This document shows, in pieces, positions 16,951 through 23,625 of a stretch of 64,000 bases of DNA. A program made the position numbers and the translations under genes. Origin of the DNA: Planococcus sp. CPCC 101016 (GTDB lineage Bacteria > Bacillota > Bacilli > Bacillales_A > Planococcaceae). Positions within the stretch are counted from its first letter, which is position 1. Each line of letters starts with the position of its first letter. The stretch lies in the NCBI RefSeq assembly GCF_007859295.1, contig NZ_VOHB01000003.1:186001-250000 (forward strand), given 5' to 3'. The notes under the pieces are model-generated. The model had not been told where the DNA came from. It was given only the letters and a program-made list of their open reading frames with translations, and did not search any database.

Positions 16951-17733
16951 CTAAAACTTGCGTCCCCCGCCACTGAACGAACGGCCGCCGCCAGTCATTC
17001 CGCCACCGCCAAAACCGCCACCGCCGCTGCTTTTCTTCGGAACTTTCCGGCGTGATACGGTTTTGTTTCGAAATTGATCGAGCTTGCCGGTCACTTTTGT
17101 GTTGTTGCCGTCAAAATAAGTGGTGGCAGTTGTGGTCACACGCCCACCTGAATTGTAGATCATGGAGCCGACAATAGCGCCGCCGAGCAAGAGCGCAAGC
17201 GTGAGCTGGAACCAGGTTTTAAAGAAAATATTTTCGGGATTGACGCCGGGACGGAATTCCATGTAGCGGCTTGAAGTGGTCACCGTTTCACGAAAAGCAC
17301 CTGCGTAGTCCCCTCGCTGCATCTCTGGAATGATCCGGTCCAGCACCAGATTGACGCGCTGATTGTCCAATGTTGTTTCCGCTGTACCGAATCCCGCCAG
17401 ATAGACATCACGCGTAGCAATGTTCATCGACAGCAGCACGGCATTTTCCTGTCCGTTTTCGTTGGCCCAAGTGTCATAGAAATCGCTCATCGCATCCTGG
17501 ATGTAAAGCGATTGTTCATCTGCAGTGGTCCAAAACAAAAAATCCGTTCCGTGTTTGCGGCTATGCTCCGCTGCGACAGCTTCCAACTCCTCAATTTCAG
17601 CTTCGCTTAGCAGGTTGGCGTTATCGTAAATGCGCTGATCTACAGCTGCCGATGCCTTAAGCCCCCCGAACCCACTGAAAACCACCAGGAGACAAAACGC
17701 CAGCAGCCATTTGGCTTGAAAATCCTTCACCAA
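16951..17733 (-). CDS. ydjH: TPM domain protein (YdjH)
   Basis: About 260 residues: N-terminal signal/anchor (about 8-30), an extracytoplasmic TPM domain (about 33-155, opening VDQRIYDNANLLSEAEIEEL), a membrane helix (about 170-190) and a glycine-rich tail (FGGGGMTGGGRSFSGGGRKF). This matches YdjH of the PspA operon. TPM domains occur in photosystem repair phosphatases and in membrane-complex scaffolds; the function here is unproven. The start is TTG or the GTG next to it, both close to GGAGGTG inside the end of ydjG, so translation is coupled to ydjG. Confidence 0.9.
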   Translation of the reverse strand: MVKDFQAKWLLAFCLLVVFSGFGGLKASAAVDQRIYDNANLLSEAEIEELEAVAAEHSRKHGTDFLFWTTADEQSLYIQDAMSDFYDTWANENGQENAVLLSMNIATRDVYLAGFGTAETTLDNQRVNLVLDRIIPEMQRGDYAGAFRETVTTSSRYMEFRPGVNPENIFFKTWFQLTLALLLGGAIVGSMIYNSGGRVTTTATTYFDGNNTKVTGKLDQFRNKTVSRRKVPKKSSGGGGFGGGGMTGGGRSFSGGGRKF

Positions 17734-18755
17734 AGAACACCTCCGACCGCAAACGAAATTACTTTCATTACTGCAAAAGCAGAGGCGGCAATGCCGGTGA
17801 ACCAGGCAGCGACTTTGAATCCGCTGATCGGCGGCTTGCCGACCACTTTCCCGGTTTGCCCGTTCATCGCAAAAGTATGTTCTTTATTGTCAAAATCATA
17901 ATAGACCATCCACACCGGAAATAAGGTGTAGTAGACGTTTTTTTTATTTGCTTGAATCTGTTTATTCGTATAGCTGACGGTTGAGTAGCCAGAAATAGTG
18001 CTCCCTATGTATGTATCAATATAGGGCACTATCTTCGATTCGACCCGTGAAAAAAGGGTTTCATCGTCATAATCGTATTTTTCTGCGAGAAATCCTGCCA
18101 AGTAAGGCATTTTGAAATCCTTGAGCTCCTGGTAATCATACGGCTCCAGTCTGTCCATCAGTTCATCGTCCATTTTCTCCGACGCATCAGCAGGCACTTT
18201 CAGGTAGCTTAGATCTATTTCCCGTCGAACATCATAGAAATCAGTCTCCGTGTAGATTGTATCGCCCCTCGTATAATTGCGTACTCTTGTCGCAAGCGCT
18301 GCGACATTTGCGGTGCCGTCAATGTCATACAGCCAAAACGGCACATACATGCCGGTCATCTTTTTGATCCGGTCACCGCTTGTAAAGCCTCTCGGCGTCA
18401 ACCGGCCGTTCTTCGTCCATTTCCAAAAAGCCGCCACGGCCTCGTCCTTGCTGATGGTGAAAGGAATCACTTTGGCTGGAGCCAAGTCTCCCGTCAACCG
18501 GTCTGCCAGCAAAACCGGCGCCCCGCAAAAGCTGCAATGGGTAGCTGTGGTTTCAGCTTCCGTGAGAATGACAGCTCCGCAATTTTCACAATGGTATTCC
18601 TTCGCTTCATCCGGATCGAATTTTCGCAGGATATTGTTTTCCGGGAAGGTTTCAATCTCATCCTGTCTGCCGCAGCTCGGACAGGACAAGTGGCCGGTCT
18701 CACTGTTGAAAGACATGTCCGATCCGCAGTTTGGACATTTATACTGAATGACCAT
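17727..18755 (-). CDS. ydjG: Zinc-ribbon membrane protein (YdjG)
   Basis: 342 residues beginning with two rubredoxin-like zinc ribbons (CPNCG...CPSCG at about 8-29 and CENCG...CSFCG at about 55-77), then a long domain with YVPFWLYDIDG and YYTLFPVWMVYYD motifs, and two C-terminal hydrophobic segments (about 300-340) that likely anchor it. It corresponds to Bacillus YdjG, which with YdjH and YdjI forms the membrane module that recruits PspA. ATG eight bases after GGGAGG. The pspA stop lies 48 bases upstream and the end overlaps ydjH, consistent with one transcript. Confidence 0.9.
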   Translation of the reverse strand: MVIQYKCPNCGSDMSFNSETGHLSCPSCGRQDEIETFPENNILRKFDPDEAKEYHCENCGAVILTEAETTATHCSFCGAPVLLADRLTGDLAPAKVIPFTISKDEAVAAFWKWTKNGRLTPRGFTSGDRIKKMTGMYVPFWLYDIDGTANVAALATRVRNYTRGDTIYTETDFYDVRREIDLSYLKVPADASEKMDDELMDRLEPYDYQELKDFKMPYLAGFLAEKYDYDDETLFSRVESKIVPYIDTYIGSTISGYSTVSYTNKQIQANKKNVYYTLFPVWMVYYDFDNKEHTFAMNGQTGKVVGKPPISGFKVAAWFTGIAASAFAVMKVISFAVGGVLW

Positions 18756-18803
18756 TCCATCTGCCTCCCTTCACATTAAAGGAAACTGTCCGTACGGCAG
18801 CCA

Positions 18804-19520
18804 TCATTCATTTTTGCCCAATTGGCTTTTAAGTTCTTCCAATTCATCGTCTACGTTAATGCCGGCTTTCAAGGATTCCAGCTCGTCGTCAACAGAAGAA
18901 TCGCTGTCGTATTTTGATGCAAGGTCCTTGATGTCAGTTCCCGAGCCTTTATTCAGTTCCGACATGGCAATTGCCTCGTCAAGTTCCTGATTGATTTTCT
19001 GTTCCATTTTATCGAAGGCGGAAATCCGCTCTCCTGCTCCGTCCACTGATGAGGCAAAATCGTTCATGCGTTTTTGGGTTTTTGCAACAGAGGTCTTGCC
19101 TTTCAGCTCAGAGCGGCGGGATTCCAATTCGCCGATATCCGACTCCAGCTTGTCATGCATTTGACGCATCTGTTGGGTATTCGCCGCCGCAAGTTCGACA
19201 GCCGTCTGCTTGTCTGTCACTTTCTCGGAAAGCTCTGCCTTGCGTTGAAGGAACTTCCGCGCATCGTCTTCATTTCCGGCTTCCAATGCTTTTACTGCAT
19301 AGCGCTGCATGTCGCCGATTTCCTTCTCCAATTCTTCGAGCTCCCGGCGCTCCCGTTTCTCAGCCGCCATGATCGCCGCTGTCTCCGATTTCACTTTCCC
19401 AAGGTCGCTGTTCAAATCTCGCAAATACTGATCGATCATTTTTTCCGGATCTTCTGCCTTGTCCAGTAAAGCGTTGATATTGCTTGTCATAATGTCTTTG
19501 AACCGTTTTAAAATTTCCAT
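18804..19520 (-). CDS. pspA: Phage shock protein A (PspA/IM30, ESCRT-III-like)
   Basis: About 238 residues, almost wholly alpha-helical. The N-terminal FKDIMTSNINALLDKAEDPEKMIDQYLRDL is the conserved PspA/IM30 signature with the amphipathic membrane-binding helix; long coiled coils cover about 25-180. PspA polymerises on stressed membranes to limit proton leakage. The third of three consecutive Met codons is chosen because AGGAG lies at proper spacing (seven bases) only to it. First gene of pspA-ydjG-ydjH-ydjI. I looked for a SigW promoter (TGAAAC ... CGTA) upstream and did not find a convincing one. Confidence 0.93.
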   Translation of the reverse strand: MEILKRFKDIMTSNINALLDKAEDPEKMIDQYLRDLNSDLGKVKSETAAIMAAEKRERRELEELEKEIGDMQRYAVKALEAGNEDDARKFLQRKAELSEKVTDKQTAVELAAANTQQMRQMHDKLESDIGELESRRSELKGKTSVAKTQKRMNDFASSVDGAGERISAFDKMEQKINQELDEAIAMSELNKGSGTDIKDLASKYDSDSSVDDELESLKAGINVDDELEELKSQLGKNE

Positions 19521-19760
19521 CATCATTCTCCTCTTTTGGGTTTTTGGGGAACTGCTGTGCAGTTCCTTTCTGTTAATGAAAGATTACCCTTTACCTGTTG
19601 AGTTTAAGCCTGCATCCAGCCAAACTTGTTCCGGCTGAAGTGCAAAAGATGAAAAGATTTCTCCATATCAGTATATCGCATTGGCAGCTTTAGGTAATCT
19701 TTGGAAAGAAAAGATTCAGATAATAGGCTCTTCCATTTTTATAACAGCTGACTGTAAAAT
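19521..19760. other. Intergenic region upstream of pspA
   Basis: With the adjacent terminator this is a 323-base gap between the divergent-side start of pspA and the end of the acyl-CoA dehydrogenase gene. It must hold the pspA promoter. GGAACTGC/GCAGTTCC (about 19557-19566 and neighbours) forms a small dyad (GGAACTGCTGTGCAGTTCC) close to the ribosome site, and nothing else stands out. Confidence 0.4.
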
Positions 19761-19823
19761 AAAAAAAGCCGGCAGGCACCCTAGCGAACTCAGCTGCAGT
19801 TCGTCGATGCGCTTCCGGCTTTG
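19761..19823 (-). terminator. Leftward terminator after the acyl-CoA dehydrogenase gene
   Basis: Minus strand AAAGCCGG ... CCGGCTTTTTTT with an inner ACGAACT/AGTTCG stem. It lies 20 bases past the stop codon. Confidence 0.8.
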
Positions 19824-19843
19824 ATTGGTATAATGATTTTTCT

Positions 19844-21058
19844 TTAACGGATGGCTGTTGGATCGTTTTGCTGCTCCCAGGCAGGCAACATTTTCGACAG
19901 GGCTTTGTCTTCCTTATAACCCAAAACGTATTCTGCCTGCATGATGGTGTGGATTTCACGCGTCCCTTCGTAGATGACCGGCGCCTTGGAATTCCGCAAG
20001 TAACGGCTGACCGGGTATTCGTCCGAATAGCCGTAGGCGCCGTGGATCTGGAACGCGTCGTCCGCTGCCTGATTGGCAAAATCGCAGGCCTGCCATTTCG
20101 CTAATGAAGTTTCGCGGGTGTTGCGTTTGCCTTGGTTTTTCAATTCACCCGCCCGGTAGACGAGCAGGCGGCTCATTTGGAATCCCGCTTCCATCTTTGC
20201 AATCATTTGCTGAACCAGCTGGTGCCTGCCGATTTCCTTGCCAAATGTGTGTCGTTCATGGCAATAGCTGACGCTTGCTTCGAGGCAAGCCATAATCTGT
20301 CCGACTGCTCCGGCAGCAACGGTGAAACGGCCGTTATCAAGTGCCGCCATGGCGATTTTGAAGCCCTCGCCTTCCTGCCCCAGCAAATTCTCCTGCGGAA
20401 CTTTGACATCCTCGAAAAACAGTTCACCGGTATTGCCTGCGCGAATGCCGTGCTTGCCTTTGATGGCTTTGGAAGAAAAGCCCGGCCATGCGCGTTCCAC
20501 AATAAAAGCAGAAATCGCCCCATGTTTTTTGGATTGCTCACCTGTATAGGCGAAAACCAGGAAATGATCTGCCACATCACACAGGGAGATCCAGGTCTTC
20601 TGTCCATTCATTACGTAATGATCTCCTTGTTTTATGGCCGTCGTCTTCAGCGCAGCCACATCAGACCCAGCACCCGGCTCCGTCAATCCAAAAGCTCCAA
20701 TCTTTTCACCTTTTGCCTGCGGAATCAAATACTTTTGTTTTTGTTCTTCTGTCCCCCATTGGAGAATGGTTAAGCTGTTCAATCCGGTATGGACCGAAAC
20801 CGCCGTACGAAAAGCCGTATCTCCCCGTTCCAGTTCTTCGCAGACAATTGCCAAGGAATTATAATCCATGCCGCTGCCGCCGTACTCTTCCGGAATGCAA
20901 ACACCCATCAGTCCAAGTTCCGCCAGCTTATTGTAAATCTCCGGATCCGACTGGCCGGCACGGTCCCATTCCTCGATGAATGGCATGATTTCCTTGTCAA
21001 CAAAACTCCGTGTCGTGCTGCGCAGCATCTCTTGTTCTTCTGTGAATGAAAAATCCAT
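19844..21058 (-). CDS. Acyl-CoA dehydrogenase family protein
   Basis: 404 residues with the full acyl-CoA dehydrogenase fold: N-terminal helical domain (MDFSFTEEQEMLR), FAD/substrate segment GAFGLTEPGAGSDVAALKT, beta domain with WISL, and C-terminal helices with HGAYGYSDEYPVSRYLRN and the catalytic-base region IYEGTREIH (Glu near 371). FAD-dependent alpha,beta-dehydrogenation of an acyl-CoA is expected. The gene starts 15 bases after a type III CoA-transferase gene; the same pairing is known for glutarate/glutaryl-CoA metabolism (SUGCT plus glutaryl-CoA dehydrogenase), but this sequence lacks the clear glutaryl-specific signature, so chain specificity is open. Confidence 0.9.
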   Translation of the reverse strand: MDFSFTEEQEMLRSTTRSFVDKEIMPFIEEWDRAGQSDPEIYNKLAELGLMGVCIPEEYGGSGMDYNSLAIVCEELERGDTAFRTAVSVHTGLNSLTILQWGTEEQKQKYLIPQAKGEKIGAFGLTEPGAGSDVAALKTTAIKQGDHYVMNGQKTWISLCDVADHFLVFAYTGEQSKKHGAISAFIVERAWPGFSSKAIKGKHGIRAGNTGELFFEDVKVPQENLLGQEGEGFKIAMAALDNGRFTVAAGAVGQIMACLEASVSYCHERHTFGKEIGRHQLVQQMIAKMEAGFQMSRLLVYRAGELKNQGKRNTRETSLAKWQACDFANQAADDAFQIHGAYGYSDEYPVSRYLRNSKAPVIYEGTREIHTIMQAEYVLGYKEDKALSKMLPAWEQQNDPTAIR

Positions 21059-21073
21059 TGTAAATCGCCCCTT

Positions 21074-22237
21074 TTATAAAGTAGTAGTTTGCTGTGTGAA
21101 ATATTCCCCTAAAATCTCATCATTGTGTTCTCCGGGATTCGGCGGATGCCGCTTGATTTTGACGGGTGTCCGTGACAATTTCAGTGGACTGCCGATCATT
21201 TTGATTTTTCCGGCTGTCGGGTGCTCGTGTTCGATGAACATATCGCGTGCCTGAAGCTGCGGATCATTGGCAACTTCCTCCATTGTCTGAATCGGTCCGG
21301 CTGGAATCTTATGTTCTCTGCAGAGCCCCTGCCAATGGGCTGTCTTCTCTGTCAAAAGAACCTCCTGAAGTAGCGGAACCAGTCTTTCCCGGTTCTCCAC
21401 ACGTTTTGGGTTGGTCCGGTAACGTTCATCCTCAGCATAGTCCGGTTTCCCTAAAACTGAACACAACGCCTTGAATTGATGATCATTTCCGACAGCAATG
21501 ACCATTTCCCCGTCAGCTGTCCCGAATGTCTGATAAGGGACGATATTGGCATGTGCATTTCCTAAAGCTGTCGGTACTTTTTCATCCATCAAATAATTGC
21601 TCGCGATGTTCACCAATGCACTGACCGCTGTATCATAGAGTGAAATATCCAACTTTTGCCCTTTGCCGGAGTTTACGCGTTCGAGCAAAGCCGCCTGGAT
21701 GCCGATGCAGGCATATAATCCGGTCAACACATCCACAATCGCAACGCCTGATTTTTGTGGCCCGGACTCTTTCGTGCCCGTGATGCTCATCAGCCCGCTC
21801 ATTGCCTGGATTATAAAATCATAGCCTGGCACATCACGGTCCGGCCCGGTTTCCCCAAACCCGGTAATGGAACAAAAGACAAGGCGAGGATTGAGCTGTG
21901 ATAAAGTTTCATAACCCAGTCCGAAGCGTTCCATCGTACCGGTCTTAAAATTGCTGACCACTACATCGCTTTCCGCGGCAAGCTTTTTAATGATAGCCGC
22001 ACCTTCCTCTGTTTTTAGATCGACGGTAATCGCCTTTTTATTGCGGTTGGCGCTCAAGTAATAGGCGCTGACATCCTGCTCAAAAGGCGGCCCCCATTTC
22101 CGGGTTTCATCACTGCCGCCGGGCGATTCCACTTTGATGACTTCCGCTCCCAAGTCTCCAAGAATCATCGTGCAATAAGGACCTGCAAGAACACGTGATA
22201 AATCAAGTATTCTAATGCCTTCCAATGCTCCTGTCAT
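21074..22237 (-). CDS. CaiB/BaiF family (type III) CoA-transferase
   Basis: 387 residues. GIRILDLSRVLAGPYCTMILGDLGAEVIKVE is the family N-terminus and GYDFIIQAMSGLMSITG contains the conserved Asp that forms the acyl-anhydride with CoA (near residue 150). The sequence is reminiscent of succinyl-CoA:glutarate CoA-transferase (WGPPF, NRNKK, GVAIVDVLTGLYA, PYQTF blocks). The partner gene is an acyl-CoA dehydrogenase 15 bases downstream, so the pair may activate and then oxidise a carboxylic or dicarboxylic acid. ATG after AAAGGAGATGTG. A large hairpin with T tail lies 33 bases before the start (see 22271-22326). Confidence 0.9.
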   Translation of the reverse strand: MTGALEGIRILDLSRVLAGPYCTMILGDLGAEVIKVESPGGSDETRKWGPPFEQDVSAYYLSANRNKKAITVDLKTEEGAAIIKKLAAESDVVVSNFKTGTMERFGLGYETLSQLNPRLVFCSITGFGETGPDRDVPGYDFIIQAMSGLMSITGTKESGPQKSGVAIVDVLTGLYACIGIQAALLERVNSGKGQKLDISLYDTAVSALVNIASNYLMDEKVPTALGNAHANIVPYQTFGTADGEMVIAVGNDHQFKALCSVLGKPDYAEDERYRTNPKRVENRERLVPLLQEVLLTEKTAHWQGLCREHKIPAGPIQTMEEVANDPQLQARDMFIEHEHPTAGKIKMIGSPLKLSRTPVKIKRHPPNPGEHNDEILGEYFTQQTTTL

Positions 22238-22270
22238 TTTTCACATCTCCTTTCTGTACAATTCCCATAC

Positions 22271-22326
22271 AAAAAAGCCAGTCCAAAAAGACAACAGCAA
22301 AACTGCTTGTCTGAATGAACTGGCTT
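22271..22326 (-). terminator. Terminator-like hairpin in the CoA-transferase leader
   Basis: On the minus strand AAAAGCCAGT ... ACTGGCTTTTTT encloses an inner AGACAA-CAG/CTG-TTGTCT stem and ends in six T. Only 33 bases separate the T run from the CoA-transferase ATG, too few for a separate promoter. Either it ends the DUF3870 transcript and some read-through feeds the operon, or it is an attenuator. Confidence 0.65.
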
Positions 22327-22504
22327 TTATCTACGCATGAAATTTCCGGAAAGAAATTTTGGCAGACTAGGCAGTATGGGTGTTTTCATTTCCCTTTAAA
22401 AAACTGATCATGCGGAAGAGACGCTGTAACGTTCTGGCATGATTCTTACTGTTACTTTAATACAGATTCTATGGTTTGTAAATACAGTTAACTTTTTATT
22501 TTAA

Positions 22505-22831
22505 CTATTCTTTCAATGATACATTTTCTTTATAAGCTTCGTACTGCTTATAAAGATCCTTCAAAGCAGACGCCAATGCATTTCCAGCCTTGCCCAAGTA
22601 ATGGGCTTTAATATCGGCCAATGGCTTCTCGATGCCATCCTGCAGGCTATGCCCTCTTAGCAATTGATGCACAAACTCCTGTCCGTGGACAGTTGCCAGT
22701 GTACAGCTTGCCGTAACGATGACACTGTATTTCTTATCAATTTCTGCTGTGATGGTCAATGTTTCATACATATTTTGCGCAGCCATTCCAGCTGGCAGCC
22801 TCGCATGCCCCGCGATAAAAATGGTTTTCAT
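22505..22831 (-). CDS. DUF3870 family protein
   Basis: 108-residue protein of the DUF3870 family: MKTIFIAGHARLPAGMAAQNMYETL opening, TASCTLATVHGQEFVHQLLRG in the middle and a helical C-terminus. These small proteins are often encoded near CoA-transferase/acyl-CoA or amino-acid catabolic genes, as here (a type III CoA-transferase 270 bases downstream on the same strand). The biochemical function is unknown. AAAGGAG lies about twelve bases before the ATG. Two perfect palindromes sit immediately upstream of this ribosome site. Confidence 0.8.
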   Translation of the reverse strand: MKTIFIAGHARLPAGMAAQNMYETLTITAEIDKKYSVIVTASCTLATVHGQEFVHQLLRGHSLQDGIEKPLADIKAHYLGKAGNALASALKDLYKQYEAYKENVSLKE

Positions 22832-22850
22832 AAATAACTCAATCTCCTTT

Positions 22851-22895
22851 CAATTGTTTGGGAATTGTTTGAGTGCCTGGCACCCAAACAATTCC
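22851..22895. repeat. REP-like palindrome 1
   Basis: GGAATTGTTTG ... CAAACAATTCC (perfect 11-bp arms) enclosing GTGCC-T-GGCAC. A partial direct copy (CAATTGTTTG) abuts on its left. It shares the GTGCCnGGCAC core with the second palindrome 40 bases away. Confidence 0.7.
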
Positions 22896-22935
22896 CCATC
22901 CCATTTCTCCGAATAAAAGCATTATATATGTAAAG

Positions 22936-22962
22936 TTGTGTGCGTGCCAGGCACGCACACAA
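22936..22962. repeat. REP-like palindrome 2
   Basis: TTGTGTGCGTGCC-A-GGCACGCACACAA with perfect 13-bp arms. The core GTGCC-A-GGCAC is the reverse complement of the core of palindrome 1, giving a head-to-head pair typical of REP/BIME-like elements. Neither has a T run, so they are not standard terminators. Confidence 0.7.
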
Positions 22963-22975
22963 TTCAAAAAACACA

Positions 22976-23019
22976 AAAAGCATCGCCATTACCTGCAAAG
23001 GTAATGGCGACGCTTTTTT
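22976..23019 (-). terminator. Leftward terminator
   Basis: AAAAAGCATCGCCATTACC / GGTAATGGCGACGCTTTTTT, a long stem with one G-T pair and a six-base loop, just past the stop of the 67-residue protein gene. A and T runs on both sides make it potentially bidirectional. Confidence 0.85.
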
Positions 23020-23029
23020 CCATGCACGT

Positions 23030-23233
23030 TTACTTATCTGTCCGTTTATTTGAAACATCTTTAGAATATTCTTTGGCATCTTGCATCTCATCTTTACCGT
23101 CATCATAGTCAGTAGCTTTGTTATCCTTATCAAAAACTTCCTTTGTTTTCTGGACGGCTTTATCGATTGCAGATTCTGGAGCGCCACTTGCTTGTTCCCC
23201 TGGTGACCGTCCTGCTGTGCCTTTTCTTGTCAT
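23030..23233 (-). CDS. Small hydrophilic protein, unknown function
   Basis: 67 residues, highly charged (K, D, E rich, no hydrophobic core): MTRKGTAGRSPGEQASGAPE, then a lysine/aspartate-rich stretch ending KEYSKDVSNKRTDK. It is likely disordered or helical, resembling small stress-induced hydrophilins in general composition only. TAGGAGGAATCAGCA before the ATG is a good ribosome site, and a strong terminator follows. GGGTAA about 40 bases upstream might be part of a SigB-type -10, but no good -35 is seen. Family not recognised. Confidence 0.65.
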   Translation of the reverse strand: MTRKGTAGRSPGEQASGAPESAIDKAVQKTKEVFDKDNKATDYDDGKDEMQDAKEYSKDVSNKRTDK

Positions 23234-23625
23234 TGCTGATTCCTCCTAATTTAAATGTGTTACTGGTAGTTTACCCCCTGTAGCCGATGCTAATCCTATA
23301 TACATCTCTTTACTGGCAAATCTACCAGCCGCCTGATGGCGACAAAACCCGCTCCAGCCAATTAAGCAAGAATGGGTTTTATGCTTTCTTTATTCTTCTT
23401 CCAATTCATGAAATACTGCGTTCTTAATAATTTCATGAGTTCTCTCAACTAAATCAACTTCCACCACTTCAAACTCAATGCGCTTCGATTCTGCTACTTC
23501 CCTCTTCCCACAAACTCACACAAAATTTCCAACGTTCAATTCTCTGCCACCAAAAATTGATATTCAATTTATATTCGCCCTTTATGATGAATCGGAACTG
23601 TTGTTAAATGAGAGGAGAAAGAAAC
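23234..23625. other. Intergenic region with a possible gene remnant
   Basis: No complete gene. On the minus strand at about 23390-23527 an open frame of about 46 codons reads with coding-like composition (IEFEVVEVDLVERTHEIIKN, ending HELEEE-stop) but begins after a stop and has no start codon or ribosome site. It may be the 3' end of a decayed gene or chance. AAAACCC/GGGTTTT (about 23345-23380) could be its old terminator. The MMPL promoter should lie near 23550-23600. Confidence 0.3.

Noticed and set aside
20132-20773. 213-codon frame opposite the acyl-CoA dehydrogenase gene
   Set aside because: Antisense shadow of a conserved enzyme, no ribosome site.
22828-23187. 119-codon minus-strand frame across the palindromes
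   Set aside because: It runs through two perfect palindromes and a terminator and overlaps the better-supported 67-residue gene in another frame.
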